Origin: Ferdinandcohnia sp036962705
Lineage (GTDB): Bacteria; Bacillota; Bacilli; Bacillales; Bacillaceae_L
Direction: 5' to 3'
DNA: 64,000 nucleotides
Assembly: GCF_036962705.1 (NCBI RefSeq)
Contig: NZ_JBALOQ010000013.1
Location: forward strand, 1 to 64,000
In this document: in pieces, positions 33,079 to 41,792 of the stretch
How positions within the stretch are numbered: the first letter of the stretch is position 1
How the letters are laid out: each line of letters opens with the position of its first letter
Translations under genes and position numbers: made by a program
The notes under the pieces: model-generated
The model's input: the letters and a program-made list of their open reading frames with translations, nothing else
Told to the model about the DNA's origin: nothing
Database searches by the model: none

Positions 33079-34887
33079 TTAATGTAATGCTTTTTTCATT
33101 TGAATAATTTCATTTGCAATCGTAGCGGCCTTCAAATAATCCTTACTACGTTCAGCCTCAAGTTGTTCAGATACTTTTTCTTTTATCATTGACATTTTTT
33201 TGTGATTCAACACCTGTTTCACATAATCTGATAACACAGAATCTGATACTTCTTCTTCAACTGACATCATTGCTATATCAGTCACAATCGGTTTTAAATT
33301 ATCATCATGTATCCTTGTTAGAAATGTGCTGATATCAGGTTCATGGCCTTCTTCATAATATGCATATAAATACGTTACAATTGCTCGATGCTCTTCAATG
33401 TTAAATTCGGCTTGGAGCTGATCTTGCACTTTATCAGCAATTTCCCGACTCCTTAGCATATACGCAAGTAAAAAACGTTCCGCATTATGATAGGCTTTAA
33501 GTAAGTGTTTAGATACGGTGGGTTGCGCTTTCGTATTATTTCTATTCCCAGAGAAATTATCCCTTTTTTTCCGTTCAGATTTATAGTACTGAAGCTGTTG
33601 TGTTTTTAATGCATCAAGCGAGATTGAAAATTCACTTGATAGCTGGCGCAAATAATGATCTCTTTCAACAGCCTTTTCCAAAGAGGAAATTTCCTTAAGT
33701 ACATCTTCTATATAACGAATGCGTTCTCCTTCATCCTGAAGATTTTTTCCTCTTCTTAAGTACTGCATTTTAAATGCCATTAATGTAAGACTTGCCCCTA
33801 TTACATCATTTTTAAACTTCTCCGCGCCATATTTGTTAATGTAGTCATCAGGGTCCATGCCATTCGGCATTGTTGCAACTCTCACAAAACAGCCCGCACT
33901 TGCAAGCAAGGATGAAGCCCGTAAAGCGGCATCGAGCCCAGCATTATCAGAGTCATAGCAGATGATAACTGATTCCACATTCCTTCTAATTATTTTTACA
34001 TGTTCATCCGTTAAGGATGTACCCATTGTACCAATTGAATTTGGAACATCTGCTGTATCAGCTGCAATTACGTCTGCAAATCCCTCAAAAAGAACTACTT
34101 GCTGCTGTTTTCGAATATCAAGTCTTGCTTGATGGAAATTGTAAAGGGTTTTACTTTTATTAAAAATAATCGTTTCAGGACTGTTTAAATATTTTGGTTC
34201 CTGCCCCTTATCAAGCACCCTGCCAGAGAATGCAATTGTTTTGCCTTGATGATCCCAAATCGGGAACATAATGCGGTTTCGAAATCTATCAAAGAATGTT
34301 CCGGTATCCTCCTTTTTCACGAGTAATCCGGCCCGTTCCATCAACTCAGGTCCAAAGCCTCTTTTTTGGAGAAATTTCGTTGCAAATTCCCACGAGTCGA
34401 GGGCATAGCCAATTTCAAATTTATCGATAATTTCTCTTGTGAAGCCCCTATTTGTTAAATAGTCTAGCGCTGGTTGACCCTCTTTTGTATTAAGTAATAG
34501 GTGATGATAGAATTTCTTTAATAATTCGTGTGCTTCTTGCATTTTTGATGCATCATTATTTTTATCAGAAACAGCTGTTTGCTGTTCATAATCTGATAAG
34601 TCTATGTTCACTTTTTTAGCTAAGTTTACTGCAGCCTCTGCGAATGAATAGCCTTCTAAGTCCATTAAAAAAGAAAATACATTTCCACCTGCTCCACACC
34701 CGAAACAATGAAAGATTTGTTTGTCAGGGGAAACAGAAAATGAAGGGGTATTTTCACCGTGAAATGGACATAAGCCAAAATAATTTCTGCCTTGCTTCTT
34801 CAATTGAACATATTCACTAATAACATCAACAATGTCAACAGAAATACGAATTTTTTCGATTGTTTCTTCGGGAATTCGATACCCCAT
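33079..34887 (-). CDS. dnaG: DNA primase
   Basis: Makes RNA primers at the replication fork with the DnaB-type helicase. 602 residues: zinc-binding domain with Cys40, His43, Cys61 and Cys64 (CPFHGE, CFGCGAGG), TOPRIM polymerase core (about 250-340, with VLFEGFADV and ICYDSDNAG as the acidic catalytic motifs), and helicase-binding C-terminal domain (about 450-602). GGGGATG precedes the ATG giving MGYRIPEETIEKI; a TTG five codons earlier is less likely. About 35 bases separate it from yqxD. Confidence 0.97.
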   Translation of the reverse strand: MGYRIPEETIEKIRISVDIVDVISEYVQLKKQGRNYFGLCPFHGENTPSFSVSPDKQIFHCFGCGAGGNVFSFLMDLEGYSFAEAAVNLAKKVNIDLSDYEQQTAVSDKNNDASKMQEAHELLKKFYHHLLLNTKEGQPALDYLTNRGFTREIIDKFEIGYALDSWEFATKFLQKRGFGPELMERAGLLVKKEDTGTFFDRFRNRIMFPIWDHQGKTIAFSGRVLDKGQEPKYLNSPETIIFNKSKTLYNFHQARLDIRKQQQVVLFEGFADVIAADTADVPNSIGTMGTSLTDEHVKIIRRNVESVIICYDSDNAGLDAALRASSLLASAGCFVRVATMPNGMDPDDYINKYGAEKFKNDVIGASLTLMAFKMQYLRRGKNLQDEGERIRYIEDVLKEISSLEKAVERDHYLRQLSSEFSISLDALKTQQLQYYKSERKKRDNFSGNRNNTKAQPTVSKHLLKAYHNAERFLLAYMLRSREIADKVQDQLQAEFNIEEHRAIVTYLYAYYEEGHEPDISTFLTRIHDDNLKPIVTDIAMMSVEEEVSDSVLSDYVKQVLNHKKMSMIKEKVSEQLEAERSKDYLKAATIANEIIQMKKALH

Positions 34888-34921
34888 GTTTAACATCCCC
34901 AAGTACTAATTTATTCTATAT

Positions 34922-35398
34922 TTAGAGTTTAAATCCTGCAATATTCGACAAACTTTTTTTAAAAGTTTTAGTAAAATGTTGTCTGTCTTCATCAGTAAAG
35001 GGTTTTGGCCCTTTCGAGTAGGAGCCATTACGTCTTTCCTTTGCGGATAAAAATCGGAAATGGAGAATTTGTTCCATATCCTCTTCCTTAAACTCTTTGC
35101 CACGGGGTGATATTACTGTTACACCTCTGTTAACTAAAATACTTGCTAAGCCAGTATCCTGGGTTATGACGATGTCTTTATTATTTGCATGATTCATAAT
35201 ATAGAGATCTGCAGCCTCTTTCTCAGCATCCACGTACACCCATTTTCCACCCATGGGATTTGACATAACATGGGCATAAGAAGCAACAAATACAACATTG
35301 ATATTATATGTACCTGCAATGCTAAGTATTTCTTCTTTAACAGGACATGCGTCTGCATCAACAAATATTTTATTCTTTTTTTCGTCATATTTCTCTAT
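34922..35398 (-). CDS. yqxD: UPF0178 / DUF188 protein YqxD, non-canonical start
   Basis: A predicted PIN-like or NYN-like nuclease fold protein of about 158 residues. The conserved N-terminal signature IFVDADACPVKEEIL and the later ITQDTGLASILVNRG, with SPRGKEF, are clear. No ATG, GTG or TTG lies in frame before this signature. The nearest ATG inside the frame is after it and would remove the signature. An in-frame ATA at 35398-35396 has GGAG nine bases upstream, so it may be a rare start. Alternatively one A is missing from a seven-A run at 35376-35382, since an eight-A run would join ATG 35388 in frame. Confidence 0.78.
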   Translation of the reverse strand: MEKYDEKKNKIFVDADACPVKEEILSIAGTYNINVVFVASYAHVMSNPMGGKWVYVDAEKEAADLYIMNHANNKDIVITQDTGLASILVNRGVTVISPRGKEFKEEDMEQILHFRFLSAKERRNGSYSKGPKPFTDEDRQHFTKTFKKSLSNIAGFKL

Positions 35399-35475
35399 TC
35401 TACATCACTCCAGAGAATCCTTCTTTTCCAGAAAAAGATTTAAAATATGTTCAAAATCTGTGATTGTCTAATCTT

Positions 35476-35564
35476 TAGGTGAGTAATAAGAACGGATATT
35501 CAAAAGAATTTTTGGAAAGAAAAATTTTGAAATGAGAAAATAATGTCGAAAATTAATTCACCTA
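35476..35564 (-). other. Possible structured leader element
   Basis: TAGGTGA and TCACCTA, 75 bases apart, can close a loop in the minus-strand leader of yqxD. Neighbouring ATTAAT and ATTA extend the pairing imperfectly. Inside is a second inverted repeat (AATTTTT, AAAAATT). Pairing was judged by eye only. Confidence 0.35.
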
Positions 35565-35580
35565 TTTCCTTATCTTACCC

Positions 35581-35609
35581 TTGACAACCTTCAATACATA
35601 GTTTATTCT
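35581..35609 (+). promoter_or_regulatory. Promoter-like sequence on the plus strand
   Basis: A consensus TTGACA, 17-base spacer and TATTCT. No plus-strand gene follows; the first strong hairpin downstream is at 35694-35718. It may drive a short RNA of about 100 bases antisense to the yqfL-yqxD gap, or be chance in AT-rich DNA. Confidence 0.4.
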
Positions 35610-35689
35610 ATCCAATCGAACTCTAAACCTAAAAATATGTATTTTTATCACAATTTTTTATTATAATATAAAATTCCTTCAAGTGCCAT

Positions 35690-35718
35690 AAAAAAACATA
35701 TCTTTTTAAGATATGTTT
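35690..35718 (-). terminator. Terminator of yqfL
   Basis: Perfect 11 bp stem AAACATATCTT / AAGATATGTTT with loop of 3, then seven T residues on the minus strand, 25 bases beyond the yqfL stop. Confidence 0.88.
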
Positions 35719-35742
35719 ACTCTTTATATTAATAGGAATTTT

Positions 35743-36555
35743 TTAGTTAGTTCTTCGCTTACTGATTTGATTTAAAATAATGTTTGCCGTTTCTTCAACT
35801 GCTTTATTTGAAACATCGATAACATCACAACCAATTTTAGAAATGATTGATTCAAAGTGATCAAGTTCTTCTTTAATGCGGTTAATATTTGCATAAATCG
35901 CCTGGTCATCTAAGCCTAGTGATTTTAATCTTTCTCGCCTGATATGATTTAGTTTATCAGGACTGATTTTTAATCCAAAGCATTTATTCGGCGATACTTT
36001 GAATAGTTCTTCCGGTGGGTCTACCTCAGGAACAATCGGAACGTTTGCTACCTTATATCGCTTATGTGCAAGGTATTGGGATAATGGGGTCTTAGAAGTC
36101 CTTGAGACACCAATTAGCACGATATCTGCGCGAAGAATTCCCCTTGGATCACGTCCATCATCATATTTAACCGCAAATTCAATTGCTTCTATTTTTTTGA
36201 AATAATCTTCGTCTAGTTTTCTTACAAGTCCTGCTTCAAATCTTGGGTTACTTTCATAAAGACCTGACATTTTATCAATTAGCGGACCAATAATATCATT
36301 TACAATTACTCCTTCTCGCTCCGCTTCCTTCACAAGGAAGTCTCTTAGTTCAGGAACTACAAGTGTAAAAGCTATAATTGCATTATTAAGCTTCGCAAGG
36401 GCTACAACCTCTGACAATGTAGATGTATCTTCAACATAAGGAATTCGTTTAATATCTGTATGTGATCCGTTAAATTGACTTACTGCTGCTTTAACAACCA
36501 ATTCTGCTGTTTCTCCAACTGAATCCGATACTACATATACCACACGATTAATCAT
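35743..36555 (-). CDS. yqfL: Pyruvate-phosphate dikinase / PEP synthase regulatory protein (DUF299)
   Basis: Bifunctional kinase and phosphorylase family acting on PPDK or PEP synthase; in B. subtilis YqfL is linked to control by CcpN. 270 residues: N-terminal domain beginning INRVVYVVSDSVGETAE, P-loop-like GVSRTSKTPLSQYLAHK near 150-166, and C-terminal helical domain. Length and motifs match the family well. The substrate in this organism is inferred. It follows ccpN by 26 bases on the same strand. Confidence 0.92.
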   Translation of the reverse strand: MINRVVYVVSDSVGETAELVVKAAVSQFNGSHTDIKRIPYVEDTSTLSEVVALAKLNNAIIAFTLVVPELRDFLVKEAEREGVIVNDIIGPLIDKMSGLYESNPRFEAGLVRKLDEDYFKKIEAIEFAVKYDDGRDPRGILRADIVLIGVSRTSKTPLSQYLAHKRYKVANVPIVPEVDPPEELFKVSPNKCFGLKISPDKLNHIRRERLKSLGLDDQAIYANINRIKEELDHFESIISKIGCDVIDVSNKAVEETANIILNQISKRRTN

Positions 36556-36581
36556 CTGCTACTCCATCTCCTTACCAAAAA

Positions 36582-37220
36582 TTAGAGGATTTCATCCCCA
36601 GCGAGGGCCACTAAGGCTTTTGTCATATTTGTCTTTGTAATCCTTCCAATTACCTCAATACCACGTTCAGAGTGTTTTATCACAGGTAATGCATCAATTT
36701 GTTTTTCAATTAATTTATGAGCCACGTCGAGTAAATGATCATCTTTTTCACATGTTGTTATATTAGGCATACGGGTCATAATAATCGTGACAGGTACAGA
36801 TTTTAAATCCTGGTTACCAAGGCTTGCCCGCAGTAAATCTTTTCTCGATAAAACTCCTACTAGAAGTGACGATTTATCCACCACAAATAATGTTCCGACA
36901 TCTTCCAAAAACATTGTAACAATCGCATCATAAACAGAAATACTCTCATTTACCACAACAGGAATCGATTGATAATCCATCACTTTGATTTTCTTTATTT
37001 TATCGGCTAGTAACTGTTGACCTGTTTTTCCCGTATAAAAATAGCCGACACGAGGCCTTGCTTCAAGGTAGCCTGCCATTGTTAAAATGGCGAGATCTGG
37101 ACGGAGGGTTGCCCTCGTCAAACTTAACCGGTCTGCAATAGCTTCCCCTGTAATTGGTCCATTGTCTTTTACAATTTGTACAATGTGTTCTTGCCGTTTG
37201 CTAAGTTCTATTGTACTCAC
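36582..37220 (-). CDS. ccpN: Transcriptional repressor CcpN
   Basis: Represses gluconeogenic genes (gapB, pckA in B. subtilis) during growth on sugars. About 212 residues: winged helix-turn-helix at 5-60 (RQEHIVQIVKDNGPITGEAI, LTRATLRPDLAILT) followed by two CBS domains at about 75-135 and 145-205 that sense nucleotide state. Three in-frame starts are crowded together; GTG at 37220 has AGGA at correct spacing and gives MSTIELSKRQEH. A pair of direct repeats lies 45-75 bases upstream. Confidence 0.94.
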   Translation of the reverse strand: MSTIELSKRQEHIVQIVKDNGPITGEAIADRLSLTRATLRPDLAILTMAGYLEARPRVGYFYTGKTGQQLLADKIKKIKVMDYQSIPVVVNESISVYDAIVTMFLEDVGTLFVVDKSSLLVGVLSRKDLLRASLGNQDLKSVPVTIIMTRMPNITTCEKDDHLLDVAHKLIEKQIDALPVIKHSERGIEVIGRITKTNMTKALVALAGDEIL

Positions 37221-37263
37221 CACCATTCCTAAGATCTATCCGTTTATGTATTCCAAATAAGGT

Positions 37264-37293
37264 TATACTAATTAGAATTATTATATACTAATT
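37264..37293. repeat. Direct repeat with 20-base period upstream of ccpN
   Basis: TATACTAATT occurs at 37264-37273 and again at 37284-37293, exactly two helical turns apart. It lies in the presumed ccpN promoter region and also contains TATAAT-like hexamers on the minus strand. Confidence 0.6.
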
Positions 37294-37354
37294 GCGTAAA
37301 GACGTATAGTGTATAGAAAAAGACTAGGAGCAAGATACCCCTAGCTATTCCTCC

Positions 37355-39433
37355 TTATTTTACAATAATGGAATTCATGTCCCCGATAAGGTAGATGAGT
37401 TTTGAGAGTTGAACCATTTGAGCAAGACGATTTTTCCTTACTTCCTCATCTTCTGCCATTACCATTGTATGTTCAAAATATTGGTCAATTAACTCTCTTA
37501 ATGAAGCTAAGAAACGGAAGGCTTCTACTACATCATGTGTTTTAAGGCTTTCGATTACTTTTGGTTTGACCTCTGTAAACTTCTCAAAGAGATGTTTTTC
37601 TTCATCAGATTCAAAAAGGCTTGGATTAATTTCAGCATCTTCACCTTTTTTAGCGATATTTAATACTCTTCCTAATGATTCGATTGTTGTTTTAAAGTCA
37701 TGATGGTCTTTATTTTTTTCAAGCATTTCAGCTTTTCTAATAATGAGTCCAACATTTCCAACATTTGTACCAAGAACTGCATCAATTATATCGTAGCGAA
37801 TGTTTCGATTGTTTAATTCATGCTTGATACGTAATTTAAAGAATTGAACAAGTTCTTTTTTAATTTCTTGTTTTTCAAGCTTTGCGATGTTCGCTTCGAC
37901 AAATAGACCTAATACATAATCGAATAACTCTTCCAGACTAAAATTCCAGTCTTTATCAAGCAAGATTTGAACAACACCAGATGCCATACGACGTAATGCA
38001 TAAGGGTCCTGTGAACCAGTCGGGATGATACCAATAGAGAAGCATCCAACAATCGTATCCAACTTATCGGCAATACTGATTAAAGCACCAATGGTTGATG
38101 AAGGACTAACGTCATCAGCATGCCGTGGCATGTAATGCTCATTAATTGCTACAGCAATAGCTTCATCTTCACCACTTAATCTTGCATATCGTTCACCCAT
38201 GACTCCTTGAAGCTCAGGGAATTCGTAAACCATATTTGTGACAAGGTCAAATTTACAAATCCCGGCAGCTCGAATTGCCTTTTCCTTTGTTTCGCTATCT
38301 AGTCCAAGAAGCCCTGATAAGTGCCTCGTGATTTGCTGAATCCGCCTAACCTTATCACCAATTGAACCAATTTCTTCATGGTAAATGATTTTATCAAGCT
38401 TTTGAATTAAGTCATCAATTTTTAATTTTTGATCCTCTTTATAGAAGAAGTCTGCATCAGATAAACGAGCACGAAGTACTTTCTCATTACCTTTAGCGAC
38501 TGTTTCAAGATGCTTATGGTCCCCATTGCGTACCGCTACAAAGAATGGAAGAAGGGCACCATTTTTATCCTTTACAGGAAAATAGCGTTGATGCTCTCTC
38601 ATGCTTGTGATTAACGCTTCTTCTGGTACATTTAAAAATTCTTCTTCAAATTTCCCATAAAAAGCAGTTGGATATTCAACAAGATTTGTTACCTCTTCTA
38701 ATAAATCCTCATCAATTGGGATTTCCCAATTGTTGTCTTCTTCTAGTATTTTAATTTGGTTTGTAATTGCTTCTTTTCGCTCAAGATAATCTGCAATTAC
38801 ATATTGAGACATTAGAAGTTTTTCATAGTCTCTTGGGGATGCAATTTCAACCTCATGACCTAAGAAACGATGTCCCCAAGTTTTATTACTCGCTGTCACA
38901 TGAGTGATTGAAATTGGAATAATCTCATCACCGAATAATGAAACAATCCATTTTATTGGACGAACATAGCGAAGCTCTTGATTGCCCCAGCGCATATTTT
39001 TAGGGAATGATAGATGTGTAATTACTTCCTCAAGCTCATTTAAAATTTCTTTTGTGTCTTTCCCTTTAATAAATTTATTAATATGTGCGTATTCTATACC
39101 ATTGATTTCTTTAAAAAAGATATCTTCAACTGTTGCACCTTGTCCTCTTGTGAAGCCCATTGCAGCTTTTGACCAATTTCCATCTTGGTCTAAGGCGACT
39201 TTTTTCGCAGGACCTTTCGCTTCAAGTTCAACATCCTTTTGTTTTTCCGCAACATCATGAACAAGTACGGCTAGTCTTCTAGGTGAAGAAAAACGTTCGA
39301 CCTGTTCAAATGAAATATTATGTTCAAGCAGCCAGTTTGTAACCTTGTCAGAAAGTTGATTCATGGCATCTGTTACAAACCGTGCTGGCATTTCCTCTAA
39401 ACCAATTTCTATCAATAAATCTCGATTACTCAT
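37355..39433 (-). CDS. glyS: Glycyl-tRNA synthetase beta subunit
   Basis: Beta chain of the alpha2-beta2 glycyl-tRNA synthetase, binding tRNA. 692 residues. The N-terminal signature LLIEIGLEEMPARFV, SPRRLAVLV near 50, and the HD-like domain around 380-480 (VMGERYARLSGEDEAIAVAI) are visible. The C-terminal helical anticodon-binding domain follows. Overlaps glyQ by eight bases. Controlled with glyQ by the upstream T-box. Confidence 0.97.
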   Translation of the reverse strand: MSNRDLLIEIGLEEMPARFVTDAMNQLSDKVTNWLLEHNISFEQVERFSSPRRLAVLVHDVAEKQKDVELEAKGPAKKVALDQDGNWSKAAMGFTRGQGATVEDIFFKEINGIEYAHINKFIKGKDTKEILNELEEVITHLSFPKNMRWGNQELRYVRPIKWIVSLFGDEIIPISITHVTASNKTWGHRFLGHEVEIASPRDYEKLLMSQYVIADYLERKEAITNQIKILEEDNNWEIPIDEDLLEEVTNLVEYPTAFYGKFEEEFLNVPEEALITSMREHQRYFPVKDKNGALLPFFVAVRNGDHKHLETVAKGNEKVLRARLSDADFFYKEDQKLKIDDLIQKLDKIIYHEEIGSIGDKVRRIQQITRHLSGLLGLDSETKEKAIRAAGICKFDLVTNMVYEFPELQGVMGERYARLSGEDEAIAVAINEHYMPRHADDVSPSSTIGALISIADKLDTIVGCFSIGIIPTGSQDPYALRRMASGVVQILLDKDWNFSLEELFDYVLGLFVEANIAKLEKQEIKKELVQFFKLRIKHELNNRNIRYDIIDAVLGTNVGNVGLIIRKAEMLEKNKDHHDFKTTIESLGRVLNIAKKGEDAEINPSLFESDEEKHLFEKFTEVKPKVIESLKTHDVVEAFRFLASLRELIDQYFEHTMVMAEDEEVRKNRLAQMVQLSKLIYLIGDMNSIIVK

Positions 39434-40316
39434 GACGATCGTCTCCTTTTGCCTTCAGCATTGGGAAGCCCAATTTTTCCCGCTCTTCATAAAACGTTTT
39501 AGCTACTTTACGAGCTAAATTACGTACTCTGCCGATATACCCTGTTCGTTCTGTGACTGAGATTGCTCCCCTAGCATCTAACTGGTTAAAGGTATGTGAA
39601 CATTTTAGAACATAGTCATATGCTGGATGAACAAGGCCCTCGTCCATTTGACGGTGTGCTTCCTTTTCATAAATGCTAAATAGGTTAAAAAGCATTTCAG
39701 GGTCAGATGTTTCAAATGTATATTTTGAATGCTCATATTCAGGCTGTTGGAAAATATCACGAACAGTAAAGCCTTTTGTCCATTCTAAATCAAAAACATT
39801 TTCCTTATCTTGAATATAAGAGGCTAAACGTTCAATTCCGTATGTGATTTCAACAGATACTGGTTTACATTCAAGGCCACCTACCTGTTGGAAATATGTA
39901 AATTGTGTGACCTCCATTCCGTCAAGCCATACTTCCCAACCAAGTCCTGCTGCTCCTAATGTTGGCGCCTCCCAGTTATCTTCAACGAAGCGAATGTCAT
40001 GCTCTAATGGATCAATTCCTAATTTCCGTAAGGAATCAAGGTAAAGCTCCTGAATATTATCAGGTGATGGCTTCATGATAACTTGGAACTGATGGTGTTG
40101 GTAAAGGCGGTTTGGGTTTTCTCCGTAGCGGCCATCGACCGGACGTCTTGATGGTTCAACATATGCGACATTCCAAGGCTCAGGACCAAGGCTTCTTAGG
40201 AATGTATAGGGGCTCATGGTTCCCGCACCCTTTTCTACGTCATAGGCTTGCATGAGGATGCAGCCTTGATCTGACCAATGCTTTTGTAACGTTAATATCA
40301 TTTCTTGTATATTCAT
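39426..40316 (-). CDS. glyQ: Glycyl-tRNA synthetase alpha subunit
   Basis: Catalytic alpha chain: activates glycine with ATP and charges tRNA-Gly. 296 residues of class II type. Visible family blocks are SDQGCILMQAYDVEKGAGTM near 14-33, PYTFLRSLGPEPW, EPSRRPVDGRYGENPNR near 55-72, and the motif around GLGWEVWLDGMEVTQFTYF. Strong GGAGGTG before the ATG. First gene after the glycine T-box. Confidence 0.97.
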   Translation of the reverse strand: MNIQEMILTLQKHWSDQGCILMQAYDVEKGAGTMSPYTFLRSLGPEPWNVAYVEPSRRPVDGRYGENPNRLYQHHQFQVIMKPSPDNIQELYLDSLRKLGIDPLEHDIRFVEDNWEAPTLGAAGLGWEVWLDGMEVTQFTYFQQVGGLECKPVSVEITYGIERLASYIQDKENVFDLEWTKGFTVRDIFQQPEYEHSKYTFETSDPEMLFNLFSIYEKEAHRQMDEGLVHPAYDYVLKCSHTFNQLDARGAISVTERTGYIGRVRNLARKVAKTFYEEREKLGFPMLKAKGDDRHE

Positions 40317-40383
40317 TAATCTCGCACCTCCGGTAAAATTACATAAAAAATAATCCTAAGTTAATTTTGTTACAAAAATAAAA

Positions 40384-40601
40384 AACTCCCCTCCTCTATG
40401 CCTAATTGTAGACATAGGGACGAGAGTTTACCCGCGGTTCCACCCTATTTGCAACTAACCCGTATAATGAGTTATTGCCTCTTTCATGTGTTACACTCTG
40501 GAACGCCTTCCTTATCAGTTCATACCCTAGCTTCCACCGTCCTAGGTTCGCTTTTATGAACTCTGAATAAGTACTATTTTCCTTCACCGTGCGATATTTT
40601 T
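40384..40601 (-). promoter_or_regulatory. Glycine T-box riboswitch
   Basis: Leader of glyQS on the minus strand. The antiterminator T-box reads TGGAACCGCGG (40432-40442), preceded by AGGG. The alternative terminator hairpin (AAACTC.CGTCCCTATG with CATAGAGGAGGGGAGTTT) lies at about 40385-40430 and ends in a T-run. In the stem I region the specifier is GGC (Gly) at 40505-40507 within AAGGCGTTCC. Uncharged tRNA-Gly pairing with both sites should allow read-through. Confidence 0.95.
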
Positions 40602-40607
40602 AATTGA

Positions 40608-40636
40608 ACTATAGTCCAAATTTACACCCATGTCAA
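40608..40636 (-). promoter_or_regulatory. SigA promoter of glyQS
   Basis: TTGACA, 17-base spacer, TATAGT on the minus strand, placing transcription start at about 40601, the 5' end of the T-box leader. Confidence 0.85.
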
Positions 40637-40645
40637 GTAGACTCT

Positions 40646-41395
40646 TTACGGTAGGTGAAAATTTTCAAGTTGATCTAAGAATCGTTTTGATTTTAGATAC
40701 AAGCCTGAATATTCTTCGTAATACATACCAATAACCATTTTTAGTTCTTTCTTCGTTTCTTCCTTTACGGCGATACTACCTAACCGACTTAAATCAAAGT
40801 AATAAAACAAGCGAAGTAATCGAATTGTTGCTTGCGATACCTTAAGATGATAAGGTTCTTTTTCATAGCAGCGATGACAAAGGAGGCCACCTTCTTTTAT
40901 TGAAAAAGCAAATTCGCCTTCTGTTCTTTTACAAATTGTACATTCGTCAAGTCGAGGATACAATCCGAGTAATGGAAGCATTTTAAGCTCATAAATATAA
41001 AGAAGAATATCGGGATCATATCCTTCATTTAAGTAATTTAATGTTTGATATAGCATTTCAAAAAGAAAAGGATTTGATCTCTTTTCTTCCGTACATTTAT
41101 CGGTTAATTCAACCACATAAGACGCATATGCAGTTAAGAAAATATCTTCTCGAATGGAACGGAAGGTTGAAATGGTTTCACCTTGTTGTAAAACGCCTAA
41201 ACCAGACGTCTTTTGAACTAAAAACTGTCCATATGTAAAAACCTGGGTAATAGCAGCAAGGCGACTGCTTGGTTTCTTAGCGCCTCTTGCCATTACCCCA
41301 ATTTTTCCCCATTCACGGGTATACAAAGTAACGATTTTATTCGTTTCACCATAATCACTTGTTCTTATGATAATACCTTCGCATTTTTGCAGCAC
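40646..41395 (-). CDS. recO: DNA repair protein RecO
   Basis: Helps RecR load RecA on SSB-coated single strands. About 249 residues: OB fold at 1-80 (CEGIIIRTSDYGETNKIVTL), helical domain, and a zinc site formed by CTICKR near 150 and CHRCYEK near 173. Several starts are in frame. GTG at 41395, with GGTGA five bases upstream, gives MLQKCEGIIIRT, which matches the family N-terminus. The frame reaching up to 41431 is thought too long. It follows yqzL. Confidence 0.93.
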   Translation of the reverse strand: MLQKCEGIIIRTSDYGETNKIVTLYTREWGKIGVMARGAKKPSSRLAAITQVFTYGQFLVQKTSGLGVLQQGETISTFRSIREDIFLTAYASYVVELTDKCTEEKRSNPFLFEMLYQTLNYLNEGYDPDILLYIYELKMLPLLGLYPRLDECTICKRTEGEFAFSIKEGGLLCHRCYEKEPYHLKVSQATIRLLRLFYYFDLSRLGSIAVKEETKKELKMVIGMYYEEYSGLYLKSKRFLDQLENFHLP

Positions 41396-41490
41396 TTCTG
41401 TCACCATCCATTGGCAACAAGGCAACCCCAATTACCTTTGTTACTAAAATATTGCGCTCTTAGATAGTCTAAGACGCTTTTTTTGGATGG

Positions 41491-41634
41491 TCAAGTAATT
41501 GGAAAATCTATTGATGCTAGCTCCTCATTCTGTGTTTCGGGTCTCTCAGTCTTCTCTTGTTCCAATTCCTTAAAAAGAAGATACGTATCAACATTACCTG
41601 TTTCACTAAACACCTTCCAGGTAAAATCTAACAT
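41491..41634 (-). CDS. yqzL: YqzL-like 47-residue protein
   Basis: Short frame between era and recO with AAAGGTGGGG before the ATG. It begins MLDFTWKVFSETGNVDTYLL and continues with an acidic, Glu-rich helix. A YqzL of this length lies at the same place in Bacillus. Function unknown. Both ends fit: stop at 41491 and recO start about 95 bases on. Confidence 0.88.
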   Translation of the reverse strand: MLDFTWKVFSETGNVDTYLLFKELEQEKTERPETQNEELASIDFPIT

Positions 41635-41766
41635 AGTAACCCCACCTTTTTCGTTATTTTAACTAGCAAAGACTACTCCAATTTCATTCACTTGTATGAA
41701 TATCTTGACCGAAAATCCTAAAAAACATGTTACATAAATTTTGCTAATCCGTGAATTTTTTTCAGA

Positions 41767-41786
41767 AACGCAAATACTGTTGCGTT
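41767..41786 (-). other. Small stem-loop after era
   Basis: AACGCAA / TTGCGTT with a 6-base loop, seven bases beyond the era stop. No U-tract follows on the minus strand, so it is not a convincing terminator. Confidence 0.35.
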
Positions 41787-41792
41787 CGTGCT

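Larger units (their letters stand above)
35399..35742. other. Intergenic leader region of yqxD-dnaG-sigA
   Basis: No gene seen in these 344 bases. They hold the yqxD ribosome-binding site (35408-35411), a long-range pair TAGGTGA (35476-35482) with TCACCTA (35558-35564), a plus-strand promoter-like pair at 35581-35609, and the yqfL terminator at 35690-35718. Very AT-rich. Confidence 0.6.

Noticed and set aside
35194..35388. Frame beginning MTKKRIKYLL upstream of yqxD
   Set aside because: It is the wrong reading frame of yqxD itself. The conserved protein signature is in the other frame; kept only as evidence for a possible one-base loss.
40402..40587. Open frame of about 61 codons on the minus strand upstream of glyQ
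   Set aside because: It lies entirely inside the T-box leader, whose stem, specifier and antiterminator fully explain the sequence.
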